This document shows, one piece after another, positions 44,959-54,025 of a stretch of 64,000 bases of DNA; the first letter of the stretch is position 1, and each line of letters begins with the position of its first letter. The translations under genes were made by a program, and so were the position numbers. The notes under the pieces are model-generated. The model did not search any database. It had not been told where the DNA came from and saw nothing but the letters and a program-made list of their open reading frames with translations. The stretch is from the NCBI GenBank assembly GCA_963822985.1, contig CAWGJU010000008.1, positions 186,001-250,000 of the forward strand. Reading direction: 5' to 3'. Origin of the DNA: Thermohalobaculum sp963822985 (GTDB taxonomy: Bacteria; Pseudomonadota; Alphaproteobacteria; Rhodobacterales; Rhodobacteraceae).

Positions 44959-45837
44959 ATGATGATCAGACGCATCGCCTGCGTGACGCTCGCCGTCGCG
45001 TTCCTGCAAGCCTGCGAGACGACCGGTGCCACCAGCGGCCAAGCCGAGGGCACCCTGCAGCGCATCGCTGCGTCCGGCCAGATCAATCTCGGGGTCCGCG
45101 AGGACAGGCCGCCTATGTCGTTCCGCGACCAGTCGGGAAACTTCACCGGCTATTCGGTCGATCTCTGCGCCTCGATCGCCGAGGGGGTGAAGAGCCAGCT
45201 CGGGCGGAGGGACATCGCGGTCAACTATGTGCCGCTCACCGCCGAGACGCGGTTCGACGCGCTGACATCGGGCCAAATCGACATTCTTTGCGGGGCCACC
45301 ACCAAGACTCTGGGCCGCGCCGAGCAGGTCGGGTTCACCCAGCTGACCTTCGCCACCGGCGCCTCGCTGATCAGCCCGGAGGGCCGCGGGGTCAAAGGCC
45401 TGGCCGAGCTGCGGGGCAAGCGCGTCGCCGTCACCGAAGGGACGACAACGATCGACGTATTGCGGCGCGCGCTGGCGACGCGGGCCATCAACGCCGAGAT
45501 CGTACCGGTCGATTCCGCCGAGGCGGGCATGGCGCTCCTCGACAACAATGCCGTCGCCGCCTTTGCCGCCGACCAGGTGGTGCTGATCGGCCTGGCGATG
45601 TCGCGGCCGTCGGACAAGACCTACGCGATCTCGAACGAGCTCTACTCGTTCGAGCCCCTCGCGCTGGCGATCCGGCGCGGCGATCCCGATTTTCAGCTCG
45701 TCGCCGACCGTGCCCTGTCTCAACTGAACCGGACGGGGCAGATCGGCGACGTCTATTCGCGGTGGTTCAGCCGCTTTGCCCAGCAGCCGCCCGATGCCGT
45801 CATCGCCGTCTATACGCTCGGCGCCACGCCCGAATAG
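44959..45837 (+). CDS. Amino-acid ABC transporter substrate-binding lipoprotein
   Basis: 292 residues of SBP_bac_3 family. The lipobox LQAC near residue 18 marks a lipoprotein. Family motifs: INLGVREDRPPMSF, FTGYSVDLC and the ELRGKRVAVTEGTTT segment. Likely ligand is glutamate, aspartate or a related amino acid. ATG 44959 has GGAGG upstream; a second ATG follows directly. No permease or ATPase gene is adjacent, so it may serve a transporter elsewhere. Confidence 0.87.
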   Translation: MMIRRIACVTLAVAFLQACETTGATSGQAEGTLQRIAASGQINLGVREDRPPMSFRDQSGNFTGYSVDLCASIAEGVKSQLGRRDIAVNYVPLTAETRFDALTSGQIDILCGATTKTLGRAEQVGFTQLTFATGASLISPEGRGVKGLAELRGKRVAVTEGTTTIDVLRRALATRAINAEIVPVDSAEAGMALLDNNAVAAFAADQVVLIGLAMSRPSDKTYAISNELYSFEPLALAIRRGDPDFQLVADRALSQLNRTGQIGDVYSRWFSRFAQQPPDAVIAVYTLGATPE

Positions 45838-45872
45838 CCGACAGGTCCGGGCCCGGCGCCTTCACCTGTCGG
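45838..45872. terminator. Terminator-like inverted repeat after the binding-protein gene
   Basis: CCGACAGGT and ACCTGTCGG (9 bases each) flank a 17-base GC-rich loop directly after the stop codon at 45837. No T tract follows. Confidence 0.4.
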
Positions 45873-45953
45873 CGCCGGGGCTGAACGGATGCGCCTCGAC
45901 CAGACGGCACGACAAAACTGGCATCCGTTCTCGTTTCATTCTAGTCTCGGCGA

Positions 45954-46400
45954 ATGGCCGATTCCGTCCTCGCCCTGCAGCCGGGCATCCTGATTGCGCG
46001 CGGCGTCTGCCGGATGCTGCTGGACATGGGGCTGACACCGCTGGTCGAGGTGCCGACGCGCAACGGCCGGCGGATGGATGTCTGCGCGCTCGGCCAGGGC
46101 GGCGAGGTCTGGTGCGTCGAGGTCAAGTCGTGCCGGGCGGACTTCCAGTCGGACGGCAAGTGGCCCGACTATCTCGACTGGTGCGACCGGCTTTTCTTCG
46201 CGGTGCCCGCAGGCTTTCCGGACGAGCTGCTGCCGCCCGAGCATGGCCTGATCCGGGCGGACCAGTGGGGTGGCGAGGTGCTGCGCCATGGTGTCGAGGC
46301 GCGCCTCGTCCCGGCGCGGCGCAAGGCGGTGACGCTGCGCTTCGCGCGGCTCGCGGCCGAGCGCGTGGCCCGCGGCGTCCTGCCTCCGACCGGCGCTTGA
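45954..46400 (+). CDS. mmcB: MmcB-family DNA repair protein
   Basis: 148 residues with the MmcB/DUF nuclease-like fold: RRMDVCALGQ, VWCVEVKS (the D...ExK motif) and RADFQSDGKWPDY. In Caulobacter MmcB is part of mitomycin-resistance DNA repair. The family is typical of alphaproteobacteria, supporting the taxonomic call. Confidence 0.87.
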   Translation: MADSVLALQPGILIARGVCRMLLDMGLTPLVEVPTRNGRRMDVCALGQGGEVWCVEVKSCRADFQSDGKWPDYLDWCDRLFFAVPAGFPDELLPPEHGLIRADQWGGEVLRHGVEARLVPARRKAVTLRFARLAAERVARGVLPPTGA

Positions 46401-46475
46401 TGGGCGCGTGAAGTGACCGTCGCGACTGGCCGTCGCGGCCGCGCCTGCTAGTCTCTTCCGGGACAGGAGGAGCGC

Positions 46476-46763
46476 ATGACCGTTCAATCCCACTGGTCGG
46501 ATGGCGAGGCGCGGCAGGCGGGGGCGGCGGCTGCCGTCCACCGTTACCTGCGCGCCGCCGTCGAATGCATCGACGCGAGCTTTGGCGAGGGCTATGCCCG
46601 CGAACACCCGGAACTCGTCGCGACCATGGTTCAGTGCATGACGGCCGAGGCGGGGGTCGCCACCGGCCGCGAGGCGCACGAGCAGGTTCTGGCCCTCGTG
46701 CAGCGCGTCAGCCGCGAGACGAACGAGACCATCCTCAAGATGAAGCCGCGCCTCTTCGGCTGA
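46476..46763 (+). CDS. Hypothetical small helical protein
   Basis: 95 residues with a strong GGAGG ribosome site. Helical, with three family-unknown segments and two Cys. No function recognised. It is next to mmcB (75 bases downstream) and convergent with the amidase. Confidence 0.65.
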   Translation: MTVQSHWSDGEARQAGAAAAVHRYLRAAVECIDASFGEGYAREHPELVATMVQCMTAEAGVATGREAHEQVLALVQRVSRETNETILKMKPRLFG

Positions 46764-46809
46764 GGGCCCGCCGCGGTTCGGCGGGATTCGACGCGGCCTC
46801 AGCCTCGCC

Positions 46810-48285
46810 TCACCAGCCCGGCGGCGGCGTGAAGCGTCGGTACCCCTCCTCGATCAGCTCCGCCATCCGCAGACATGTCAGGTCGTCAAAGCGCCGCCCG
46901 ACGATCTGCACGCCGACGGGCAGGCCCGCATCCGTCAGCCCGACCGGCGCGACCGTGCCCGGCAGGTAGAAAGCGCAGGGGTATCCCGCCCAGAACAGCT
47001 GGTCGGTGGTCGGCACGCGGCGCCCATTGACCTCGATCATGCGGTCCGGCCGCTCGCCCGCGTGGTCGTGCGGCACGGCGGCCGAGGCGGCCGCGGGGCA
47101 CAGCATCAGGTCATAGGTCTCGAAAAATGCCTCCCAGCCCGCCATCAGCGCGTGGCGGCGCTCGTTCCAGCGCAGCCAGTCACGATGGGCCATGGTCTGC
47201 GCCTCCCACATCCGCACCTTATAGGTCGTACGGTCCGCATCCGGCGGCACCGCGTCGAGCTGGCCGCGGGCATCGGCAAGCTGCGCGTCCGTCAGTCGCT
47301 TGGACGTCGCGGCGCGCAGCAGGCGGATATAGATCTCGTGCGCCTCCTCGCTCGAGAAGCCGGGGCGGGCGTCCATGTCGACGGTCGCCCCCTGCTCTTC
47401 TAGCCACCGCCCCAGCTTGGCGATCGCCTCCTGCACCGGCCGGTCGACTTCCGCGACCGGGTCGCTCAGCACGACCGAGACGCGGAAATCCTCCAGCCGC
47501 GTCTTGCGGGGCGGCGGGAGCCGAAGCGCCCAGGCGCGCGCCTCCGGCCCGTCGGCGCCGGCGAGCAGGTCGAGCGCGAGTCGCAGATCGGCCGCCGAGC
47601 GGGCGAGCGGCCCGACGACCGCGATGTCCGTCTGGCTCAGATCGCCCGGCAGCGCCTGGCCGCGGCCCGAGATGATGTCCCAGGTCGGCTTGTGGCCGAA
47701 GACGCCGCAGTAATGCGCCGGGTTGCGGATGGACGCCCCGATATCGCTGCCGACCTCGAGCGCGCTGAGGCCCGCGGCCAGCGCCGCCGCCGAGCCGCCG
47801 GAGGAGCCGCCGGGCGATCGGGCGAGGTCCCAGGGATTGTTCGTGGTGCCGTAGATCGCGTTGAAGCTCTGCCAGTCGGCCAGCATGAAGGGCACGTTGG
47901 TCTTGCCGAAGATGACGCCCCCGGCCGCGCGCAGCCGCTCGACCACGGCCGAGTCGGCGTCGGCGACGTTCTCGCGGAACTCCGTGTGGCCCCATGTCGT
48001 CGGCGCGCCGGCGATGTTGAAGGACTCCTTCACCGTCATGGGCAGGCCGTCCAGCGGCCCCAGCGCCCTGCCCTCGGCCCGTCGGCGGTCAGAGGCATCG
48101 GCGTCGGCCCGCGCGCGCTCGGCGTCCGTCCAGATGATCGCGTTGAGCCTCGGGTTCAGGCGTTCGACGCGCGCGAGATGGTGCTCGAGCAGCTCGCGCG
48201 CGCCGATCTCGCGCGCGGCGAGCTTGGCCGCGAGCTCCGTGGCGGAAAGAAAGGCGAGGTCGGTCGCTTCGGCAATATCGGTCAA
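46810..48285 (-). CDS. Amidase-signature-family enzyme
   Basis: 491 residues. The amidase signature with Ser-cisSer-Lys triad is present: Lys in MTVKESFNIAG and the serines in SPGGSSGGSAAALAAGLSA. The start is TTG 48285, preceded by an excellent GGAGGAG site; the frame is open to 48333 but that N-terminus has no ribosome site. The substrate (amide, indoleacetamide or aryl amide) cannot be told from sequence. Confidence 0.87.
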   Translation of the reverse strand: MTDIAEATDLAFLSATELAAKLAAREIGARELLEHHLARVERLNPRLNAIIWTDAERARADADASDRRRAEGRALGPLDGLPMTVKESFNIAGAPTTWGHTEFRENVADADSAVVERLRAAGGVIFGKTNVPFMLADWQSFNAIYGTTNNPWDLARSPGGSSGGSAAALAAGLSALEVGSDIGASIRNPAHYCGVFGHKPTWDIISGRGQALPGDLSQTDIAVVGPLARSAADLRLALDLLAGADGPEARAWALRLPPPRKTRLEDFRVSVVLSDPVAEVDRPVQEAIAKLGRWLEEQGATVDMDARPGFSSEEAHEIYIRLLRAATSKRLTDAQLADARGQLDAVPPDADRTTYKVRMWEAQTMAHRDWLRWNERRHALMAGWEAFFETYDLMLCPAAASAAVPHDHAGERPDRMIEVNGRRVPTTDQLFWAGYPCAFYLPGTVAPVGLTDAGLPVGVQIVGRRFDDLTCLRMAELIEEGYRRFTPPPGW

Positions 48286-48499
48286 GGGCGCTCCTCCGGT
48301 TCTGCCGGCCGACCATGGACCGGGGCTGGGCACGAAGAAAGCCCGGCTGTCGACGACAGCTCATGCTCCGCTGCGCCGGCTCGACGGTTTTCGCGCGCAG
48401 GTCGTCGGAAACCCTCGGGCGGCGGCCCCGGCGCGATTGTTAAGCTCCCGGTCCGTGGTATACCAGAGCCCGCGCGACCGCAGCACCGGAGTCCAGAGC

Positions 48500-51292
48500 A
48501 TGAGCGAGCCGATCAAGTTCACCCTCGACGGACAAGAGGTCGAGGCGCGGCCCGGCGAGACGATCTGGCAGGTCGCCAAGCGACAGGGCACGCTGATTCC
48601 GCATCTCTGCCACAAGGACGCGCCAGGCTATCGGCCCGACGGCAACTGCCGCGCCTGCATGGTCGAGATCGACGGCGAGCGCGTGCTGGCGGCGTCCTGC
48701 ATCCGCCAGCCCTCGGCCGGCATGATCGTCCGGTCCGAGAGCGAGCGGGCGATAAAGTCGCGCAAGCTGGTGACCGAGCTGCTCCTGGCCGACCAGCCGG
48801 CGCGCGAGATGGCGCACGACCGCTCGGCGCATTTCTGGAAGATGGCCGAGCTGCAGGGCGTGGCGACAAGCCGCTTCCCGGCGCTGGAGCATGATCGCAT
48901 CCCGCTGCTCGACGGCAGCCATGCCGCGATGCGGGTCAACCTGGACGCCTGCATCCACTGCAACCTTTGCGTCCGCGCCTGCCGCGAGGTGCAGGTCAAC
49001 GACGTGATCGGCATGGCCGGGCGCGGGCATGACGAGAAGATTGTCTTCGACTTCGACGACCCGATGGGCGCCAGCACCTGCGTCGCCTGCGGCGAATGCG
49101 TGCAGGCCTGCCCGACCGGCGCGCTGATGGAGGCCAGCGCGCTCGACGCCGAGGAGCGGGGCGATTCGGCGGACTATGACCGCGAGGTCGCCTCGGTCTG
49201 CCCCTATTGCGGCGTCGGCTGCCAGCTGAGCTTCAAGATCCGCAAGGACGGCGACGGCCGCGAGCGCATCGCCTGGGTCGACGGCATCGACGGCCCGTCG
49301 AACGAGAACCGGCTGTGCGTCAAGGGCCGTTTCGGCTTCGACTACATCGCCCACCCGCAGCGCCTGACCAAGCCGCTGATCCGCCGGCCGGACGCGCCCT
49401 CCAAGGGGCTGAACGTCGACCCGGCCGACCCATCGACGCATTTCCGCGAGGCGAGCTGGGACGAGGCGCTCGACGCCGCCGCCGCCGGCCTGGCCAAGAT
49501 CCGCGGCTTTTTCGGTGGCAAGGCGGTGGCGGGGTTTGGCTCGGCGAAATGCTCGAACGAGGAGGCGTATCTCTTCCAGAAACTGATCCGCACCGGGTTC
49601 GGGCACAACAATGTCGATCACTGCACGCGGCTCTGCCACGCCTCGTCGGTCGCGGCGCTGATGGAGAACGTCGGCTCGGGCGCCGTCACGGCGACCTTTA
49701 ACGAGATCGAAAACGCCGATGTGGCAATTGCGATCGGCTGCAATCCGATCGAGAACCATCCCGTCGCCGCGACCTATTTCAAGCAGTTCGCCAAGCGCGG
49801 CGGCAAGCTGATCGTCATCGACCCGCGCGGCGTGGGCTTGGGCCGGCACGCCACCTACCGGCTGCAGTTCCGGCCGGGGACGGATGTCGCCCTGCTGAAT
49901 GGCATCATGAACGTCATCGTCGAGGAGAAGCTCTACGACCGGAACTATGTCGAGGGCTTCACCGAGGGCTTTTTCCAGCTGCGCGACCACCTCAAGGACT
50001 TTCCGCCGGACAAGGTGGCGCCGATCTGCGGCGTCGACGCGGACACGATCCGCGAGGTCGCCCGCACCTATGCCGGGGCGAAGGCCGCGATGATCTTCTG
50101 GGGCATGGGCATCAGCCAGCACATCCACGGCACCGACAACGCCCGCTGTCTGATCAGCCTGGCGCTGCTCTGCGGCCAGGTCGGGCGGCCGGGCAGCGGG
50201 CTGCACCCGCTGCGCGGCCAGAACAACGTCCAGGGCGCGTCCGACGCCGGGCTGATCCCGCAGGTGCTGCCCGACTACCAGTCGGTCACCAGCCCGGAGG
50301 CGCGCGAGCTTTTCCGCTCGATCTGGAAGGCCGAGATCGACCCGCAGCCGGGGCTGACGGTCGTCGAGATCATCGACGCCGCCTATCGCGGGATCGTCCG
50401 CGGCATGTACGTCATGGGCGAGAACCCGGCCATGTCGGACCCGGATCTGGACCATGCGCGCGAGGCGCTGGCCCATCTCGACCATCTGGTCGTGCAGGAC
50501 ATCTTCCTGACCGAGACGGCGATGTTCGCCGACGTCATCCTGCCGGCCACCGCCTGGCCCGAGAAGACGGGCACGGTGACCAACACCAACCGCCAGGTGC
50601 AGATGGGCCGCAAGGCGGTGAACCCGCCGGGCGAGGCGCGCGAGGATTTCGCCATCCTCTGCCAGATGGCGCGCCGGCTGGGCCTCGACTGGGAATACAA
50701 GCACCCCTCGGACGTCTTCGCCGAGATGAAGATGGGCATGCCCTCCTTGCGCAACATCACCTGGGGCCGGCTGGAGGCGCAGGGCTCGGTCACCTACCCC
50801 TCGCTCAGCCCCGACGACCCCGGCCAGGCCGTGGTCTTCGCCGACGGCTTCCCGCGGGCCGGCGGACGCGCCAAGTTCACGCCGGCCAGGATCACCCCGC
50901 CGGGCGAGGTGCCCGACAAGAATTATCCGATGATCCTGACCACGGGCCGCCAGCTCGAGCACTGGCACACCGGGGCAATGACCAGGCGCTCGGCGGTGCT
51001 CGACTGGGCCGAGCCGGAGGCGAGCGCTTCGCTGCACCCCAAGACGCTGCGCCGCATGGGGGTCGAGCCCGGCGAGATGATCGGCGTCGAGACCCGGCGC
51101 GGTCGGATCGAGCTGATGGCGCGCGCCGACCGGGCGGTGGCCGAGGACATGGTCTTCATCCCCTTCGCCTATGTCGAGGCGGCGGCGAACATCCTGACGA
51201 ACCCGCAGCTGGACCCGTTCGGCAAGATCCCGGAATACAAGTTCAGCGCCTGCCGGGTGGAAAAGCTGGGCGAGCGCGTGGCGGCGGAGTGA
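48500..51292 (+). CDS. fdhF: Formate dehydrogenase alpha subunit (molybdopterin, FdhF/FdsA type)
   Basis: 930 residues from ATG 48500. Order: N-terminal [2Fe-2S] domain (CHKDAPGYRPDGNCRACMV); a NuoG-like region whose usual His-Cys cluster is replaced (HDRSAHFWKMAEL has no Cys); two [4Fe-4S] motifs (CIHCNLCVRAC and CVACGECVQAC); then the Mo-bisMGD domain with its own CPYCGVGC cluster. The Mo ligand is Cys in DHCTRLCHAS. NAD-dependent enzymes of this type need diaphorase subunits (FdsB/FdsG). None is adjacent, so electron transfer must use unlinked partners. GGAG precedes the start. Confidence 0.92.
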   Translation: MSEPIKFTLDGQEVEARPGETIWQVAKRQGTLIPHLCHKDAPGYRPDGNCRACMVEIDGERVLAASCIRQPSAGMIVRSESERAIKSRKLVTELLLADQPAREMAHDRSAHFWKMAELQGVATSRFPALEHDRIPLLDGSHAAMRVNLDACIHCNLCVRACREVQVNDVIGMAGRGHDEKIVFDFDDPMGASTCVACGECVQACPTGALMEASALDAEERGDSADYDREVASVCPYCGVGCQLSFKIRKDGDGRERIAWVDGIDGPSNENRLCVKGRFGFDYIAHPQRLTKPLIRRPDAPSKGLNVDPADPSTHFREASWDEALDAAAAGLAKIRGFFGGKAVAGFGSAKCSNEEAYLFQKLIRTGFGHNNVDHCTRLCHASSVAALMENVGSGAVTATFNEIENADVAIAIGCNPIENHPVAATYFKQFAKRGGKLIVIDPRGVGLGRHATYRLQFRPGTDVALLNGIMNVIVEEKLYDRNYVEGFTEGFFQLRDHLKDFPPDKVAPICGVDADTIREVARTYAGAKAAMIFWGMGISQHIHGTDNARCLISLALLCGQVGRPGSGLHPLRGQNNVQGASDAGLIPQVLPDYQSVTSPEARELFRSIWKAEIDPQPGLTVVEIIDAAYRGIVRGMYVMGENPAMSDPDLDHAREALAHLDHLVVQDIFLTETAMFADVILPATAWPEKTGTVTNTNRQVQMGRKAVNPPGEAREDFAILCQMARRLGLDWEYKHPSDVFAEMKMGMPSLRNITWGRLEAQGSVTYPSLSPDDPGQAVVFADGFPRAGGRAKFTPARITPPGEVPDKNYPMILTTGRQLEHWHTGAMTRRSAVLDWAEPEASASLHPKTLRRMGVEPGEMIGVETRRGRIELMARADRAVAEDMVFIPFAYVEAAANILTNPQLDPFGKIPEYKFSACRVEKLGERVAAE

Positions 51293-51379
51293 GGCCGCAG
51301 AGCGGGTTGACGACACGGGTTGACGGGCGCCCGCCGCGTGCGATTGTGGCGGGCGTGAGCCGCGAGGCGGGAGGACAGC

Positions 51380-51670
51380 ATGGCCGACAAGGGCGTCTAT
51401 ATCTCGGAGCTGAAGCAGCAGCTGAAGGAGCTCGACCGCGAGATCGCCCGCTGCCGCCGCGAGGTCGACTCGGGCGCGCTGCGCGACCGCCCGCACGCCG
51501 CCGGCGAGCTCGCCGTTCTGCAGGACCGCCACAAGGAGGTGGAACAGCGCCTGGCCGAGGCGGAAAAGCGCGACGCCGAGGACTGGTCAGCCCTGCACGC
51601 CGGTTTTCGCGAGCAGCTCGACGGCATCGGGGACGCGCTGGAGCGGCTGTTCGGGCCGCGGCGGGGGTGA
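51380..51670 (+). CDS. Hypothetical coiled-coil protein
   Basis: 96 residues, nearly all helical with a heptad-like pattern (ELKQQLKELDREIARCRREV). GGGAGGA precedes the ATG. It follows the formate dehydrogenase gene by 87 bases on the same strand. The function is unknown; a link to FdhF is speculative. Confidence 0.65.
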   Translation: MADKGVYISELKQQLKELDREIARCRREVDSGALRDRPHAAGELAVLQDRHKEVEQRLAEAEKRDAEDWSALHAGFREQLDGIGDALERLFGPRRG

Positions 51671-51879
51671 GTGGCAGCCGATGCCCACCGATCCGCAGTC
51701 GGCCCTTTCCACAGAATACCGGTAAAAACTCGCTCTCCGTTGAGTAGAGACTGCCCTTGAGAATGAACGCACAGGCGTGCACCTTTTGTCTGCTGAAATT
51801 CCGCGCGGGGCAGCGTCTTGCGCCCGGATTGCCGAGCGCATAGAAGCTCAAATCATAGCCGCAAGCAGCATGGCATTAC

Positions 51880-53135
51880 ATGGCACTCAAAGAGTTTTGG
51901 GACGCTTCACCGGAAGCCGTTCTGCGTTTAACAATACAACAAGTTATCAGCGCTGCAGGCGATGGAAATCTGCGCGACGGAAACGAGTGCTCGCTTCAGT
52001 TCCGTAATTACTCGGCAAAGTTTCCGGCGAAAAGCTTTCTGACTATGTCAGAAACTGCTTAGAAGCTTCTTTTAAGGATGGGGCTAGCCTTACAGGATTT
52101 AATCAACGAGATGGGCAGGCGGCTCGGATTTGAAGTTGAGGACGGCCTCTATCGCGGAAAACCTAGCGTTATCGGCGTCGATGGCGTTTGGAGAAGCAAA
52201 AGTGGCAGCGATATAATAATTGAGGTTAAAACAACTGACTACGTTACAATATCACTTGATAAAATTTCTTCTTATAAGAGACGCCTTATCGGCGAAGGGA
52301 GGGCCTCTCCAAGAATCGTCTATCTTGATTGTCGTTGGACGAGAAGACACTGGCGCGATCGAAGCGCAGATTCGGGGGCTCCCGTTATGCTTGGGAGATG
52401 AGATTGATTGGAGCCGATCGGCTGGATTCCCTTTTGCAAATCAAAGAAAAGTCTGATGACGACCGCACGGTTCTACAAATTCAAGAGTTACTTAGACCAT
52501 TCGAGTACACAAAGGTTGACAGGATTATAGACGTAATATTTACGGCAGCTCAAGACGTCGAGCCGGTTAAAGAAATCGATAGCCCCATAGAAGCAACAGA
52601 AGATCCTGCAGAACCGGGAGCGGGGCCGACTCGACGCTATCGTCAGGTCCGCACCGATCGAGATTTATTGAACAAAACCCGAGCAAGTGCGGTAAACGGC
52701 CTGGGCCATAAGTTAGGAGTTATACTCCAGCGACATCGCCAGACCCTCTTTTGGACGCCCGACAAGACCGTTCGAGTATGTGCGGCGGTCTCAAAACGAT
52801 ATGAGAGTACCTACAAACCATATTGGTACGCTTACCATCCCCATTGGGATACCTTCCTTGCGGATGGGAGCGACTCATTTTTCGTTCTCGCCTGCATGGA
52901 CAAAGACCGGGCGTTCGCAATTCCTCACGCGCTGGTGCGCCACCATCTGTCTGACTGCAGCGTCACAGAAAGAGAGAGCGGCAAAAGCTATTGGTACATC
53001 GCGTTGAGCCACGACGGTGCTGGTCAAGTTATTTGGGATCTTACAAAAGTTCAAAAGAAGGTAGATCTTTCACCGTTCGAGTTCCCGCTGATGTCGACCG
53101 TCAACGCCCCCAGTCTTGAACTCTTCGGCAGCTAA
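51880..53135 (+). pseudogene. PD-(D/E)XK restriction endonuclease-like gene with four frameshifts
   Basis: In a visibly AT-richer island, five frame segments join into one protein: MALKEFWDASPEAV (51880), VSGEKLSDYVRNCLEASF, then GLALQDLINEMGRRLGFEVEDG, then ESSILIVVGREDTGAIEAQIRG, then GSRYAWEMRLIGADRL to 53135. Breaks are one missing base near 52020 and one extra base at each of 52080-52083 (G run), 52309-52310 and 52374-52378 (G run). Correcting them gives exactly 417 residues. The middle holds a PD-(D/E)XK-like core (GSDIIIEVKTTD); the C-terminal 220 residues look like a target-recognition domain. No methyltransferase is adjacent. Either a decayed mobile nuclease or several sequencing indels. 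Confidence 0.75.
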
Positions 53136-53790
53136 TCCACCAAGCGTACGGTGTGTGCAATCCACCGCCAAGGGCGCCGTGCATGGCGGGGCGCCGCTTT
53201 CGCGGGGTCGGCACCCACCCTACGGGCGCCCGCTCGTCGCGGAGGGCCATGAGGGTGGCGGCTTCGGCCTTGGCGGCCTCGTGCTGGGCCTTCATGGCGG
53301 TGCGCCAGCGGATGCTCTGCAGCTTGGGGTGGGCGCCCTCGACGCGGTAGCGGCCCATCGCCACGCGGGTGACCAGCTTTTCCCCGGCGAAGCGCGACAG
53401 CATCGAGCCGACGAAGACGGTCGGCGCCTCGTGGCCCAGGCGCTCGAGATGGGCGCGGGCCTCGGCGTTGGTGACGATGCCGTCGCGGCGCTCGGCCAGC
53501 AGTTCCAGCAGCGCAAAGCGGCGCGGGTCGCGCGGCGGGCGGCCGGTGGGCTTGGTCTCGGTCCGCAGCCGCATGACGCGGAGGTAGAAGGGCTGGCGCT
53601 CGGCGCGCGGCAGCGTGTCGAGCGCCGCCTCGACCGAGGCGAGCAGGCGCTGGCAGGTGCGCTCGGCGCGGCCGGCGTCCTCGCGCAGCTCCTGCAGCCA
53701 GCCATGCTCGCGCTCGAGCTCGGCGACCAGCGTCTCGACGGCTGACGCAAGCGGGGACGGCGGCGGGGCCGCCGGTGGGGTGTCTGGCAT
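53101..53790 (-). CDS. Hypothetical protein with winged helix-like segment
   Basis: 229 residues from ATG 53790 (GGAGAA upstream). An N-terminal coiled coil (ASAVETLVAELEREHGWLQELRED) is followed by a segment with winged-helix character (RDGIVTNAEARAHLERLGHEAP, then GEKLVTRVAMGRYRVEG). No family name recognised. Its last ten or so codons lie in AT-richer island DNA, and its stop overlaps the convergent nuclease-like gene by 35 bases. This suggests that the island insertion replaced the original C-terminus. Confidence 0.65.
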   Translation of the reverse strand: MPDTPPAAPPPSPLASAVETLVAELEREHGWLQELREDAGRAERTCQRLLASVEAALDTLPRAERQPFYLRVMRLRTETKPTGRPPRDPRRFALLELLAERRDGIVTNAEARAHLERLGHEAPTVFVGSMLSRFAGEKLVTRVAMGRYRVEGAHPKLQSIRWRTAMKAQHEAAKAEAATLMALRDERAPVGWVPTPRKRRPAMHGALGGGLHTPYAWWISCRRVQDWGR

Positions 53791-53941
53791 GCTCGGGGTT
53801 CTCCTATGGGTTTGCGGAACCGCTCCGCAAACCGTTCGGCGAGCCCGGGTATGACGATCCTTGCTTAAGTCTTGCGTAATGCGATGCGGGGTTTGCCAAG
53901 GCCGTGTTTCGCGGGCCCGATGCATGTCCGGCCCGGCGTCA

Positions 53942-53985
53942 CCCCCTCCCCATCCCTCCCCCACAAGGGGGGAGGGGGGGTGGGC
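53942..53985. repeat. GC-rich palindromic repeat (second copy)
   Basis: Related to the element at 27593-27632: CCCTCCCC, then CCCTCCCCCACAAGGGGGGAGGG. It lies between the helix-turn-helix-like gene and the M16 peptidase pair. Confidence 0.7.
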
Positions 53986-54025
53986 GGTCGGCCCCGGATG
54001 ATGGGGGGCCGGCCCGCCCTGCGGG

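Noticed and set aside
51700..53800. Prophage or insertion sequence
   Set aside because: No integrase, transposase, terminal inverted repeats or tRNA target could be found around the AT-richer island.
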